Of a stretch of 64,000 nt of DNA, positions 24,876-33,354 are shown piece after piece; position 1 is the stretch's first letter; each line of letters starts with the position of its first letter. The notes beneath the pieces are model-generated. The model was given only the letters and a program-made list of their open reading frames with translations, made no database searches and had not been told where the DNA came from. Origin of the DNA: Hymenobacter terricola (GTDB taxonomy: Bacteria; Bacteroidota; Bacteroidia; Cytophagales; Hymenobacteraceae); the NCBI RefSeq assembly GCF_017921975.2, contig NZ_JAGEMO020000007.1, positions 1-64,000 on the forward strand, written 5' to 3'. Both the position numbers and the translations under genes were made by a program.

Positions 24876-26138
24876 CTACTGCGCCCGGATGGCGATAACC
24901 GGGTCCAGATTGGCGGCCATGACGGCGGGCACGATGCCCGCAATTATCCCAATGCCCACGGAAATCAGCAGCCCCAGCACCACGCGCGCCGCCGACATGG
25001 TGAGCGGCAGCGCATCCTGCGGCACCAGCGTCACGAGCCAGACCAGCAAAATACCCGCTCCCCCGCCGATGAGGCACAAGCAAATGGCCTCGAACAAAAA
25101 TTGAAACAGAATGAAAAAATTCTTCGCTCCCAGCGACTTCTGAATGCCGATAATATTGGTGCGTTCCCGTACCGACACGAACATAATATTGGCAATGCCG
25201 AAGCCCCCCACCAGAATGGCAAACGACCCGATAATGCCCCCCACGATGCCAATAACGCCAAACAGTTTGCCGATGGCCGAGGCAATCATCTCGGGTCGGT
25301 TCAGGGCAAAGTTGTCGTCCTCGCGGGGTTTGAGCCCCCGGATGTTGCGCATCACCCCACGCATTTCGTACTCCAAATCGAGCAGGCCGGGGTCCTCGTC
25401 GCGGCCTTTCACAGCGATGGTGGCGCTGGGGCCGCCCCCGAAACCGGTGGTGCTCAGGGCGAAGAGCTTGGTGAAGTTATTGAACGGAACGATGCAGTTG
25501 GCATCGTTGCTGGAAATGGTGATGAGTTTTTTGCCCTCCTTTTCCATCACACCAATCACAGTCAGGGTTTCACCACGGGCCTTGAACTGCTGGCCCAGGG
25601 CGTTGCCATTTGGGAATAAGTTTTCGGCGATGGTGGCCCCGATGATGGCCACTGGCCGGGCCGCGTCCATTTCCTGGGTGGTAAAGTAGCGGCCTTCTTT
25701 GATAGGCACGTTGCTCACGACGCGGAAATCGTAGCTCACGCCTTGCAGCACGCAGTCGGCCACCGAGTTGGAGCCGGCTTTGAGGGTGTTGCCGCTGTTG
25801 GCGGCGAAGATGGCGATGCCTTTGTTATTGGGCCCCAGTTGTTTGCGCAGCTGCTGGTACTCGCGCGGGGTGGGCACCGGCCGGTTGAAATACTTCCACC
25901 ACGGAAAATCCGAATCGAAGGCAAAGGGCCATTTCGACACGTAAATGACCTTGTCGCCCACAAAATCGAGGCTGCTGCGGATGTTGGCCTCCAGCGAATC
26001 GACGATAGTGAAAACGGCGATGATGGCGAAAATGCCCACCGTGACCCCCAACAGCGACAAGATGGTGCGCAACAGGTTGGATTTGAGCGCATCCAGGGCA
26101 AAACGAAAGCTTTCGAGCGTGAGGCGAAGGGTCAGCAT
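24876..26138 (-). CDS. MacB/FtsX-type ABC transporter permease
   Basis: A 420-residue protein with the MacB layout: N-terminal membrane helix (NLLRTILSLLGVTVGIFAIIAVFTIVDSLEANI), a large periplasmic MacB_PCD domain (~45-285, with PVAIIGATIAENLFPNGNALGQQ and ETLTVIGVMEKEG), then three C-terminal helices (FGVIGIVGGIIGSFAILVGGFGIANIMFVSVRERTNIIGIQKSLGAK is the FtsX signature; FLFEAICLCLIGGGAGILLVWLV; LLISVGIGIIAGIVPAVMAANLDPVIAIR). Such permeases work with a separate MacA-like adaptor and ATPase; neither is encoded nearby, so partners must be elsewhere. The substrate is unknown. Transcription runs towards mscS. Confidence 0.92.
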   Translation of the reverse strand: MLTLRLTLESFRFALDALKSNLLRTILSLLGVTVGIFAIIAVFTIVDSLEANIRSSLDFVGDKVIYVSKWPFAFDSDFPWWKYFNRPVPTPREYQQLRKQLGPNNKGIAIFAANSGNTLKAGSNSVADCVLQGVSYDFRVVSNVPIKEGRYFTTQEMDAARPVAIIGATIAENLFPNGNALGQQFKARGETLTVIGVMEKEGKKLITISSNDANCIVPFNNFTKLFALSTTGFGGGPSATIAVKGRDEDPGLLDLEYEMRGVMRNIRGLKPREDDNFALNRPEMIASAIGKLFGVIGIVGGIIGSFAILVGGFGIANIMFVSVRERTNIIGIQKSLGAKNFFILFQFLFEAICLCLIGGGAGILLVWLVTLVPQDALPLTMSAARVVLGLLISVGIGIIAGIVPAVMAANLDPVIAIRAQ

Positions 26139-26347
26139 ACGGAAGGGAAAGCACGTAAGAAAGAGTATCCGGGGTCAAAAGACGGAAACCAAACGGGAAG
26201 TTGCGCGAGGCAAGCGGTTGAAGAGACTGGCACTGGGCGAACAGTCCTGCTGCGTCTGGTAAACCAGCGCGTTGCGAGTTCGGCGCTATTTTTTTTCTTC
26301 TATCGCCATACCAACGCCTTAAAAAACGGATACTAAAGAAAAAGCCG

Positions 26348-26355
26348 TACTTTTG
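26348..26355 (+). promoter_or_regulatory. -7 promoter box for queA
   Basis: TACTTTTG matches the Bacteroidota -7 consensus TAnnTTTG and lies 40 bases before the queA start. A clear TTG at -33 is not seen. The 257-bp divergent gap 26139-26395 otherwise shows nothing distinct. Confidence 0.6.
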
Positions 26356-26395
26356 CATCCCCAAATTTCCGTATCTTCCCCAAAATACTGCCCTT

Positions 26396-27451
26396 ATGGC
26401 GATGAAATTGCACGAGTTCAAGTTCGAACTCCCCGAGGAGCTGGTGGCATTGCACCCGGCCCGCAACCGCGACGAAAGCCGCCTGATGGTGGTGCACCGC
26501 TCCACCGGCCAGATTGAGCACCGCAGCTTCAAAGATATTCTTGATTATTTTGTTGAAGGCGATGTGCTGGTCCTCAACGACACCAAAGTTTTTCCGGCCC
26601 GGCTGTACGGCAACAAGGAAAAGACGGGTGCCAAAATTGAAGTGTTCCTGCTTCGCGAGCTCAACAAGGAGCTGCGCCTGTGGGATGTGCTGGTAGACCC
26701 CGCCCGCAAAATCCGGGTTGGCAACAAGCTGTATTTCGGCGAGTCTGACATGGTGGCCGAGGTTATCGACAACACCACTTCGCGCGGCCGCACCATCAAA
26801 TTCCTGTTTGATGGCACCGACGAGGAGTTCCGCAAGGCCCTGTACGAGCTGGGCGAAACCCCGCTGCCGAAAGAAGTTATCAACCGCGAAACCGAGCCGG
26901 CCGATAAGGAGCGCTACCAGACGATTTATGCTGAGCACATTGGTGCGGTGGCAGCCCCGTCGGCCGGCCTGCACTTCACCCGCGAGGTGATGAAGCGCAT
27001 GGAAATCAAAGGCATCGAGCCGGCGTATGTGACGCTGCACGTGGGCCTGGGCACCTTCCGCACGGTGGACGTGGAGGACCTGACCAAGCACAAGATGGAC
27101 TCCGAGAACTTCATCGTGACGGCCCCGGCCTGCGAAATTGTGAACAAGGCGCTCGACCAAAAGAAGCGCGTGTGCGCCGTGGGCACCACCACCATCCGCG
27201 CCATGGAGGCGTCGGTGTCGGCCAATGCCCGCATGAAGCCTACTCAGGGTTGGATTGACCGGTTCATCTTCCCGCCCCACGATTTCAAAATCGCCAACTG
27301 CCTGCTAACCAACTTCCACATGCCGGAAAGCACGCTCATCATGCTGGCGGCTGCCTTCGCCGGCTACCCCCTGCTAATGACGGCTTACAAGGAAGCCATT
27401 GCTGAGAAATACAAGTTCTTCAGCTACGGCGACGCCATGCTGATTCTGTAG
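26396..27451 (+). CDS. queA: S-adenosylmethionine:tRNA ribosyltransferase-isomerase
   Basis: A 351-residue protein that aligns end to end with QueA. Diagnostic blocks are seen: [42 protein letters not shown], the SAM/tRNA site [46 protein letters not shown] and the late [22 protein letters not shown]. It moves the ribosyl group of SAM onto 7-aminomethyl-7-deazaguanine in tRNA to form epoxyqueuosine. It is the first of three same-strand genes (queA, ispD, enoyl-CoA hydratase) with gaps of 117 and 57 bp; they may be co-transcribed but have no shared pathway. Confidence 0.97.
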   Translation: MAMKLHEFKFELPEELVALHPARNRDESRLMVVHRSTGQIEHRSFKDILDYFVEGDVLVLNDTKVFPARLYGNKEKTGAKIEVFLLRELNKELRLWDVLVDPARKIRVGNKLYFGESDMVAEVIDNTTSRGRTIKFLFDGTDEEFRKALYELGETPLPKEVINRETEPADKERYQTIYAEHIGAVAAPSAGLHFTREVMKRMEIKGIEPAYVTLHVGLGTFRTVDVEDLTKHKMDSENFIVTAPACEIVNKALDQKKRVCAVGTTTIRAMEASVSANARMKPTQGWIDRFIFPPHDFKIANCLLTNFHMPESTLIMLAAAFAGYPLLMTAYKEAIAEKYKFFSYGDAMLIL

Positions 27452-27568
27452 TCAGTTGGGATTGGGAGTTTTGGTTCTACTCCCCCACCCCACTCTATCT
27501 TCGGTTGCTTTTGTGCGCCGCTTGCTCAATTGAGCAGGCGGCGCGCTTTTTTTGTGAACTTCGCGCCG

Positions 27569-28321
27569 ATGAAACCCAAGTCCCCAAGTCCCCAAGAGCC
27601 TCACCTGCCGAACCAGGCCCCCAAGTCCCGAAGTCCCCAGGTTCCCAAACGGTTCGCCATTCTGGTGGCTGGTGGCAGTGGCTCCCGCATGGCCGCCGAC
27701 CGGCCCAAGCAGTTCCTGCTGCTGCGCGGCGAGCCCGTGCTGCTGCACACGCTACGCCGTTTCGCCGAGCCGGCTTTGGGCGTGGCTGAAATCATGGTGG
27801 TGCTGCCAGCCGACCAGATTATCACCTGGCAACAGTTGTGCGCGCAGTTCCAGGTCAGCATTCCGCACCGCCTGGTAGCGGGTGGGGCCACACGCTGGGC
27901 TTCGGTGAAAGCCGGGCTGGCCGCACTGAGCGAGTACCCGGAAGGCCTCGTAGCGGTGCACGATGGCGTGCGGCCGCTGGTGCCGCGCCTGGTGGTGGAG
28001 CGCACGTACGTGGCGGCGGCGACGCACGCGGCGGCGGCGGCGGCCGTCATGCCCAAGGATTCGGTGCGGCTGGTATCGCAGCATGGCTCGGCGGCCCAGA
28101 ACCGGAGCCGCCTGCGCCTGATGCAGACGCCCCAGACGTTTGAGATTGACCTGCTGCGCCGCGCCTATGCCATGCCGGAGCTGGACTCGTTCACCGACGA
28201 CGCAACCGTGGTGGACGACTTGTGCCGCGTGCAGCTGGTGGAAGGCGACTACCGCAACCTGAAGATTACGACTCCGGAGGATTTGCTGGTGGCAGAGGCG
28301 CTTTTTGCAATGAGCGAATGA
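27569..28321 (+). CDS. ispD: 2-C-methyl-D-erythritol 4-phosphate cytidylyltransferase
   Basis: A 250-residue enzyme of the MEP isoprenoid pathway that makes CDP-methylerythritol from CTP and MEP. The nucleotide-binding signature (FAILVAGGSGSRMAADRPKQFL), the GGATRWASVKAGL block, the VAVHDGVRPLVP motif and the QTPQTFEIDLLRRAY / SFTDDATVVD blocks are all present. Before residue 28 there is a Pro/Ser/Lys-rich lead (KPKSPSPQEP...) coded by near-repeats of CCCAAGTCC that is not part of the fold. ATG at 27569 is the likeliest start, but translation may begin later, close to KRFAILVAGG. A TTG further upstream at 27530 is unlikely. Confidence 0.95.
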   Translation: MKPKSPSPQEPHLPNQAPKSRSPQVPKRFAILVAGGSGSRMAADRPKQFLLLRGEPVLLHTLRRFAEPALGVAEIMVVLPADQIITWQQLCAQFQVSIPHRLVAGGATRWASVKAGLAALSEYPEGLVAVHDGVRPLVPRLVVERTYVAAATHAAAAAAVMPKDSVRLVSQHGSAAQNRSRLRLMQTPQTFEIDLLRRAYAMPELDSFTDDATVVDDLCRVQLVEGDYRNLKITTPEDLLVAEALFAMSE

Positions 28322-28378
28322 GAAACATGTAGTGTCGTTCTTTGCATTCACCCATTCGCCCACTCACTCATTCACCCA

Positions 28379-29164
28379 TTGGAATACACCAGCCTGCTTT
28401 ACGACGTGCGCCCCGACGGCGTGGCCACCATCACCCTGAACCGTCCGGACGTGTTCAACGCCTTCAACGACCCGCTGAGCTATGAGCTGCAGGATGCCCT
28501 GAAGCAGGTGGCGCGCGATGTGGCCGTGCGGGCGGTGGTGCTCACGGGCGCGGGCCGGGCCTTTTGCTCGGGCCAGGATTTGAAGGCGGCGCAGGGCGAG
28601 GAGAAACGCTCGTTCTACGATTCGCTGCATAAGCGGTACAATCCCATCATCCGGGCCATGCGGGGGCTGCCCAAGCCCATTATTGGCCGGATTAATGGCG
28701 TGGCGGCGGGCGCGGGCTGCTCGCTGGCTCTGGCCTGCGACGCGCTGATTGCCAGCACCGAAGCTTCGCTGATTGAGGTATTTATCAACATCGGGCTGGT
28801 GCCGGATTCAGGCTCGTCGTGGTTTTTGCCCCGGCTGGTGGGCACGCTCAAGGCATTCGAATTGTGCAGCCTGGGCACCAAAGTGCCGGCCGAAGAGGCC
28901 CTGCGCCTGGGCTTGGTGAACCAGGTAGTCACGCCCGAGCAGCTTGACGAAGCCACCTACGCGCTGGCCGCTCGCTACGCCTCGGCCCCTACCAAATCCA
29001 TCGGCCTCATCAAGCAGATGCTGAATAAGGCCGGCGCGGCTACGCTGGATGAGATGCTGGACTACGAAGCGCATTGCCAGCAGATTGCCGGCGAGTCGGA
29101 AGATTATTACGAGGGCGTGAAGGCCTTCAGCGAGAAGCGTAAGCCGGTTTTCAAGGGCCAATAA
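28379..29164 (+). CDS. Enoyl-CoA hydratase/isomerase family protein, PaaG-like
   Basis: A 261-residue crotonase-fold protein. The oxyanion-hole blocks are GRAFCSGQDLKA and GVAAGAGCSLALACD; the late segment has IEVFINIGLVPDSGSSWFLPRLVG, where Asp in VPDSG matches the catalytic Asp of PaaG-type isomerases, which lack the Glu pair of true hydratases. PaaG converts ring-1,2-epoxyphenylacetyl-CoA to the oxepin, but family members also act as 2,3-dehydroadipyl-CoA hydratases or isomerases, and no other paa genes are near, so the substrate is uncertain. There is no ATG at the front: the best start is TTG at 28379 (LEYTSLLYDV), right after a short CATTCACCCATT-type repeat. Confidence 0.9.
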   Translation: MEYTSLLYDVRPDGVATITLNRPDVFNAFNDPLSYELQDALKQVARDVAVRAVVLTGAGRAFCSGQDLKAAQGEEKRSFYDSLHKRYNPIIRAMRGLPKPIIGRINGVAAGAGCSLALACDALIASTEASLIEVFINIGLVPDSGSSWFLPRLVGTLKAFELCSLGTKVPAEEALRLGLVNQVVTPEQLDEATYALAARYASAPTKSIGLIKQMLNKAGAATLDEMLDYEAHCQQIAGESEDYYEGVKAFSEKRKPVFKGQ

Positions 29165-29255
29165 CCACAAGATTTGCGGCGAAATGCACGTTGCCAGCCC
29201 CAGTGGGTCCGCCCCTCTGATGCTGGCAGCGTACCGCGTTGTTTAGGACTTAAAC

Positions 29256-29289
29256 AAAAAAGAGCCGCCCTGGCAGGGGCGGCTCTTTT
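29256..29289. terminator. Bidirectional terminator between convergent genes
   Basis: AAAAAAGAGCCGCCC and GGGCGGCTCTTTT form a long GC stem with A and T runs on both sides, between the stops at 29164 (+) and 29326 (-). Confidence 0.9.
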
Positions 29290-29325
29290 ACTACCAGGCA
29301 CTGGGCAGGGCAAATGCCCGGCTGT

Positions 29326-30186
29326 TTAGTGCAGGATGATGGTGCGGGTGCGGGTGCCGTTGATGGTGACCGAGGCGATGTTGTCGCAGGCGCCGGTGCC
29401 GGCGGGGTCATAGTTCAGCAGCAGGGTGTTGCCTTTGGAGTTGGCGATGTTGACGGTGCCCGATACGAAGTGGCGGAAGCAGCCCACGGTAAAGTGCTTG
29501 ATGAGCGGCTGCACGATGTTGGCGGTGTAGCTGATGCCTCTGCGGTTGGTACCCGTGGCCGAGCCGGTGATGCTGTATTCATCGTCCGAAATCTGGGGCG
29601 TGGCGTAGCCGGCGGTGCGGGTAAACACGCGGTGGGCCGTCCAGGAGTGGGTGCCGCCGTTGTTGGCGAAAATGATGCTGGCGCTGGGCACATCCACGCT
29701 GAAGGAGCCGCCGCTGAGGTCGGTGAAAATGCGGGTGGCGGTGTGCTGGTTGTCGTTCACGAAGTAGTTTTCGCGGGTGACGGTGGCACCGGAGTGGCGG
29801 TGCAAATCATTGCCGGTGAAAACGATGACGATTTTGCCACGGCGGTAGCGGCCATCGGGGCAGAGGCAGTTGGTGGGGCCGAAGTCGATGGTGAGCGTGC
29901 GGGTATCGGCAACGTAGGTGCGGGTGGCGCAAGTGCCCACCAGGCGGGCCAGGTCGGCGGCACCGGCGGCGGCAGGGCTGCCGGTCACGGTTTCGTCGGT
30001 GGGGACGGCGGCCGTTATCAGGTCGCTGCTCAGGGCGGTTTCTTCCTCGCTGTTGCCGGTGTCCTCGGCGGATACTACATCATCGGAAGTAACCACTTGG
30101 TCGGCGTCGCGCTTGCAGCCGGTGGTGAGCAACAGGCCGCTGGCGAGGCAGGCAAAAGCCAGGGAACGGAAGGAACGGGTACGCAT
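29326..30186 (-). CDS. Lipoprotein of unknown function
   Basis: A 286-residue protein beginning MRTRSFRSLAFACLASGLLLTTGC: a lipoprotein signal with lipobox TTGC (Cys24). An acidic, Ser/Thr-rich linker follows, then a ~200-residue beta-rich domain with four cysteines (VGTCATRTYV, TNCLCPDGRYRRGK, VGCFRHFVSG, TGACDNIASV) and repeated patterns such as GRYRRGKIVIVFTGND and YTANIVQPLIKHF. Proteins of this type recur in Hymenobacter-like genomes as uncharacterised lipoproteins; I do not recognise a named family. It is read away from the DUF4142 genes, with a 187-bp divergent gap. The frame is open to 30648, but the lipobox fixes the start. Confidence 0.82.
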   Translation of the reverse strand: MRTRSFRSLAFACLASGLLLTTGCKRDADQVVTSDDVVSAEDTGNSEEETALSSDLITAAVPTDETVTGSPAAAGAADLARLVGTCATRTYVADTRTLTIDFGPTNCLCPDGRYRRGKIVIVFTGNDLHRHSGATVTRENYFVNDNQHTATRIFTDLSGGSFSVDVPSASIIFANNGGTHSWTAHRVFTRTAGYATPQISDDEYSITGSATGTNRRGISYTANIVQPLIKHFTVGCFRHFVSGTVNIANSKGNTLLLNYDPAGTGACDNIASVTINGTRTRTIILH

Positions 30187-30373
30187 GAGAAGAGGTGAAA
30201 AAAGTATCGAAATAAGATGGTGAACTGCGTTTGTGGCCGGTTGGAAGCAGGCGGGCCACGCAGGTTTAAAGCGGCTGTGAAAAAACTTGCGGCGGCCGCG
30301 CAAGAACCCAGTTGCGGAGCAGTCGTATAGCTTGCCAATTAGGCCGTTGGGCCACTCATTAATCCGTCTTGCC

Positions 30374-30982
30374 ATGCGCGGTTCGCTACATTTTCTGTTG
30401 CCTTCGCGGCAGCTATTTCTGGTACTGGCGCTGCCGCTGCTGGCCGCCTGCTCATCGCCGGGCGGCGGCAGCTCCGATGCCACGGACGCGGCCAACGCCC
30501 AAAATGAGCACAAGATTGACGCCGCCGACGTAACAAAGAAGCAGGAAGCCGACGCCAAATTTCTGGTGAAAGCCACCAGCAACATGCTGCTCGAAGTGGA
30601 ACTGGGCAAGCTGGCACAGGCCCGCGCTACCGCTCCGGCCGTGCGCACCTACGCCGAGCACCTGGTGCAAAATCGCCTCGAGCTGCTGGCGGCCCTGCGG
30701 GCGCTGGCTGAGACCAAGAAGCTGGCCGTGCCGCCCGCCCTCGGCGAGGACGAGCAGGCGGCTTACCACGAAGTGAGTGCCCAGACGGGCTCGCAGCTGG
30801 ACAAACACGCCACGGCGCTGCTCGTTAAAGCCCAGAAGCAGGACGAAGATGCCTTCGACGACATGAAAGACGACGCCTACGACGGCGACATTCGCGGCTT
30901 TGCGGCCAAGTACCACAGCCCCGTGCAGGACCAGCTGGACGCCGCGAAAGATGCGGCCGACGTGGCCGATAAGCTGCCCTAG
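30374..30982 (+). CDS. DUF4142 lipoprotein, copy 1
   Basis: A 202-residue lipoprotein (LFLVLALPLLAACSSPGGG, lipobox LAAC) with a DUF4142 helical bundle: ADAKFLVKATSNMLLEVELGKLAQARATAPAVRTYAEHLVQNR... The family fold is a ferritin-like four-helix bundle in the periplasm, with unknown function. It lacks the D-H-T-K motif seen at the end of the second helix in the other two copies (here VQNRLELL), so it is the most diverged. First of three DUF4142 genes in a row; the next begins 63 bp downstream. The start at 30374 is preferred over 30287 because only the later one leaves a sensible signal peptide. Confidence 0.87.
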   Translation: MRGSLHFLLPSRQLFLVLALPLLAACSSPGGGSSDATDAANAQNEHKIDAADVTKKQEADAKFLVKATSNMLLEVELGKLAQARATAPAVRTYAEHLVQNRLELLAALRALAETKKLAVPPALGEDEQAAYHEVSAQTGSQLDKHATALLVKAQKQDEDAFDDMKDDAYDGDIRGFAAKYHSPVQDQLDAAKDAADVADKLP

Positions 30983-31045
30983 ACCTACGGAACCGCGACT
31001 TTCTGTAATCCTTATTTTTTCCTTTTCACACAATTTCCCTTCCCC

Positions 31046-31648
31046 ATGAAACGCTCATTTGTAATACTGGCTGCCGCCGTCGCTCTGTTGACCGCCGGCG
31101 TGAGCTGTAACTCCAACGACTCGGTGAAACAAGCCCAGGAAACCAACGAAGTAAAAGCCGACAGCGCCACGACCAAAACCGATACGGGCAAAATCGAGGA
31201 CAAAGGCCTGAAATACGACTCGGAGTTCATGACCAAAGCGGCCAGTGGCGGCATGCTCGAAGTAGAGATGGGCAAGCAGGTGGCCGCCCGTGCCGTGACG
31301 CCCAATGCCAAAAAATATGCCCAGCAAATGATTTCGGACCACACCAAGGGCAATGCCGAGCTGATGGCCCTGGCCACCAAAAAGAACATCACCCTTCCCA
31401 CCACCCTCGGCGATGAGCACGCCAAAGTGCTGAAGGACGTGACCAAGGAAAAAGGCGTGAAGATGGACCAGGAGTACATGAAGGAGATGCTGAAGGACCA
31501 CCAGGAAGACGTGAAGGAGTACACCGACGCATCCATCAATGCCACCGACCCCGACATCAAAGCGTTTGCCGCTAAAACCGTCCCGATGCTGAAAATGCAC
31601 CTCGACATGGTGACCAAAATGCAGCCGGCGGTCGATGCCGCGAAATAA
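31046..31648 (+). CDS. DUF4142 lipoprotein, copy 2
   Basis: A 200-residue protein with a signal peptide ending AGVSC (probable lipoprotein, Cys22) and a DUF4142 bundle: DSEFMTKAASGGMLEVEMGKQVAARAVTPNAKKYAQQMISDHTKGNAELMALATKKNI. The DHTK motif and the later KEMLKDHQEDVKEY segment place His residues where ferritin-like folds often bind metal, though the family has no proven activity. It probably shares a transcript with copy 1 and ends at a strong terminator (31678). Confidence 0.9.
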   Translation: MKRSFVILAAAVALLTAGVSCNSNDSVKQAQETNEVKADSATTKTDTGKIEDKGLKYDSEFMTKAASGGMLEVEMGKQVAARAVTPNAKKYAQQMISDHTKGNAELMALATKKNITLPTTLGDEHAKVLKDVTKEKGVKMDQEYMKEMLKDHQEDVKEYTDASINATDPDIKAFAAKTVPMLKMHLDMVTKMQPAVDAAK

Positions 31649-31677
31649 AAAACTGCGGCCCGGTGGTAGCTGATGCG

Positions 31678-31713
31678 AATGGCCTGCTCCTTCTGGTGCA
31701 GGCCATTTTTTTA
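31678..31713 (+). terminator. Terminator after DUF4142 copy 2
   Basis: AATGGCCTGC and GCAGGCCATT form a perfect 10-bp stem with a 10-base loop and a following run of seven T, 30 bases after the stop at 31648. Confidence 0.9.
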
Positions 31714-31893
31714 GATAAATTAACCGTCCAGCTTACTGATAATCAACCGTTCTGCTTAGGCGCGAAATAATGCAAGACATGCAACATCAAGCCCTTACCC
31801 TTGCGTACTAGCAGCATCACCTCCATCCGGCGCTTGGCTAACCCGCAACCCGACGCCTGCCCCACTTTCCCTCACCAAATCCTTTCCAAGCCA

Positions 31894-32547
31894 ATGAAAC
31901 GCTCCTTTCTTCCCTTACTGGCTACGGGCCTGCTCGCCTTAGCTTCCTGCAACGATGCCAGCAAATCGGGCACGGCCGCCAGCGGAACAGACAGCAACAT
32001 GGCCAATACCCCCGGCGCCAGCGCCGACACGGCGGCGACAGCCATGTCGGGCGATAGCAGCGGCCCGGCCAGCAGCGGTACCGCCATGGGCGACGCCAAC
32101 GGCCCCACTGCCCCGCACGCCACCGACAAGCAATTCATGGAATCGGCGGCGCACAGCGACCAGAACGAGATTCAGCAAAGCAAAATGGCACTGGCCAAGG
32201 GCGTGACCGGCATGGCCAAAGACATGGCCAACAAGATGATTGCTGACCACACCAAGTCGACGGCGGACCTGAAGATGATTGCCGCCAGGAAAGGCGTGAC
32301 GCTGCCGACCGACATGGACGCCGACCACAAAGCCATGAAGCCCGCCATGGAAAAGCTCTCGGGCAAAGACTTCGAGCAGAAGTACCTGGCCCAAATGGTA
32401 GCCGACCACCAGAAAACGGCCAACACGATGATGGCCCACGAAAAAATGACCAAGGATGCCGACCTGAAGGCGTTTATCGGCAAGACGCTGCCCGTGGTGC
32501 AGCAGCACCTCGGCATGGCGCAGAAAGACAGCGGCATGAAAATGTAG
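31894..32547 (+). CDS. DUF4142 lipoprotein, copy 3
   Basis: A 217-residue lipoprotein (MKRSFLPLLATGLLALASC, Cys19) with a ~75-residue Ala/Ser/Thr/Gly-rich linker, then a DUF4142 bundle that is Met-rich: KQFMESAAHSDQNEIQQSKMALAKGVTGMAKDMANKMIADHTKSTADLKMIAARKGV, and LAQMVADHQKTANTMMAHEKMTKDADL. DHTK and DHQK repeat the His positions of copy 2. It stands apart from the first two, with a terminator before and after it, so it is a separate unit. The start at 31894 is set by the signal peptide; the frame is open to 31801. Confidence 0.9.
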   Translation: MKRSFLPLLATGLLALASCNDASKSGTAASGTDSNMANTPGASADTAATAMSGDSSGPASSGTAMGDANGPTAPHATDKQFMESAAHSDQNEIQQSKMALAKGVTGMAKDMANKMIADHTKSTADLKMIAARKGVTLPTDMDADHKAMKPAMEKLSGKDFEQKYLAQMVADHQKTANTMMAHEKMTKDADLKAFIGKTLPVVQQHLGMAQKDSGMKM

Positions 32548-32573
32548 CCGCGTTAACGACGGATTATCTGGTT

Positions 32574-32611
32574 GCAAAAGGCCGTCCTGAGAAACCAGGG
32601 CGGCCTTTTGC
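32574..32611 (+). terminator. Terminator after DUF4142 copy 3
   Basis: GCAAAAGGCCGTCCTG and CAGGGCGGCCTTTTGC form a 16-bp stem with one mismatch and a 6-base loop, 27 bases after the stop; the T run is inside the 3' arm. Confidence 0.8.
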
Positions 32612-32664
32612 ATTCGGATGAAATGCTATATTGCAGCGCTGGTCTTTAGGCTGGCAGCCCTATT

Positions 32665-33354
32665 ATGGACGGCAACGAAAAAGCCCAGCACAACCGCGAA
32701 GCGTTTCAGCTGGAACGCGTTATCCTGTTTACTGATGCGGTGTTTGCCATTGCCATCACGTTGCTGGTAATTGAACTGAAGGTGCCCGAGCTAGAGCACC
32801 GCACCGAGCAGGAGGCCATAAACGGCCTGTTGCGGCTGATTCCCAAGTTCATCGGCTTCCTCATCAGCTTCGGCATTATTGCCATCTACTGGACGGCGCA
32901 CCACCGCATTTTCCGCTTCGTGCGGCACCTGGATGGCAAGCTAATCTGGCTGAACCTGGCCTTCCTGCTGAGCATCGTGCTCATGCCTTTCACCACGGCC
33001 TACCAAAGCGAGTATGGGATGCTGGCCACGCCCTGGGTCCTCTACAGCGTCAACATTATTGCCACGGGGCTGCTGCAGGCCCGCATTCAAATGCATTTGC
33101 GGAACCCGACGGCGGGCCTGGTAGCCGAGCACGAGCGCCACCACCCCGACCTCGACCTGGTGCGGCCCATGATGACGCCGCTGGTGTTTGGGCTCAGCAT
33201 CGGGCTGGCGTTTTTCGTGCATCCGTGGGTGCTGCGCCTGCTGCCCGGCGTCATCTTCCCGCTGCTCAGCCTCTACTTCGGCAAGCGGCACCGGCGGCTG
33301 GAGCAGGCCTATAACCAGCCCGCTCCAGCGCCTGAGGCCGTCGAAAGCACTTAA
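32665..33354 (+). CDS. TMEM175-family (DUF1211) potassium channel-like protein
   Basis: A 229-residue membrane protein with about six hydrophobic helices. The first helix carries the family signature in the form RVILFTDAVFAIAITLLVIELKVP, equal to the RxxxFSD motif of TMEM175 proteins with Thr for Ser. Bacterial TMEM175 proteins are tetrameric potassium-leak channels. Later helices include LLRLIPKFIGFLISFGIIAIYWTAHHRIFRF, also typical. Its stop overlaps the stop of the convergent uvrA by four bases, so the two transcripts must run into each other; no terminator is seen between them. Confidence 0.9.
   Translation: MDGNEKAQHNREAFQLERVILFTDAVFAIAITLLVIELKVPELEHRTEQEAINGLLRLIPKFIGFLISFGIIAIYWTAHHRIFRFVRHLDGKLIWLNLAFLLSIVLMPFTTAYQSEYGMLATPWVLYSVNIIATGLLQARIQMHLRNPTAGLVAEHERHHPDLDLVRPMMTPLVFGLSIGLAFFVHPWVLRLLPGVIFPLLSLYFGKRHRRLEQAYNQPAPAPEAVEST

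Noticed and set aside
29326..30648. 440-codon reading of the lipoprotein gene
   Set aside because: The first 154 codons overlap the divergent gap and DUF4142 copy 1; the lipobox at 30186 gives a sensible start.
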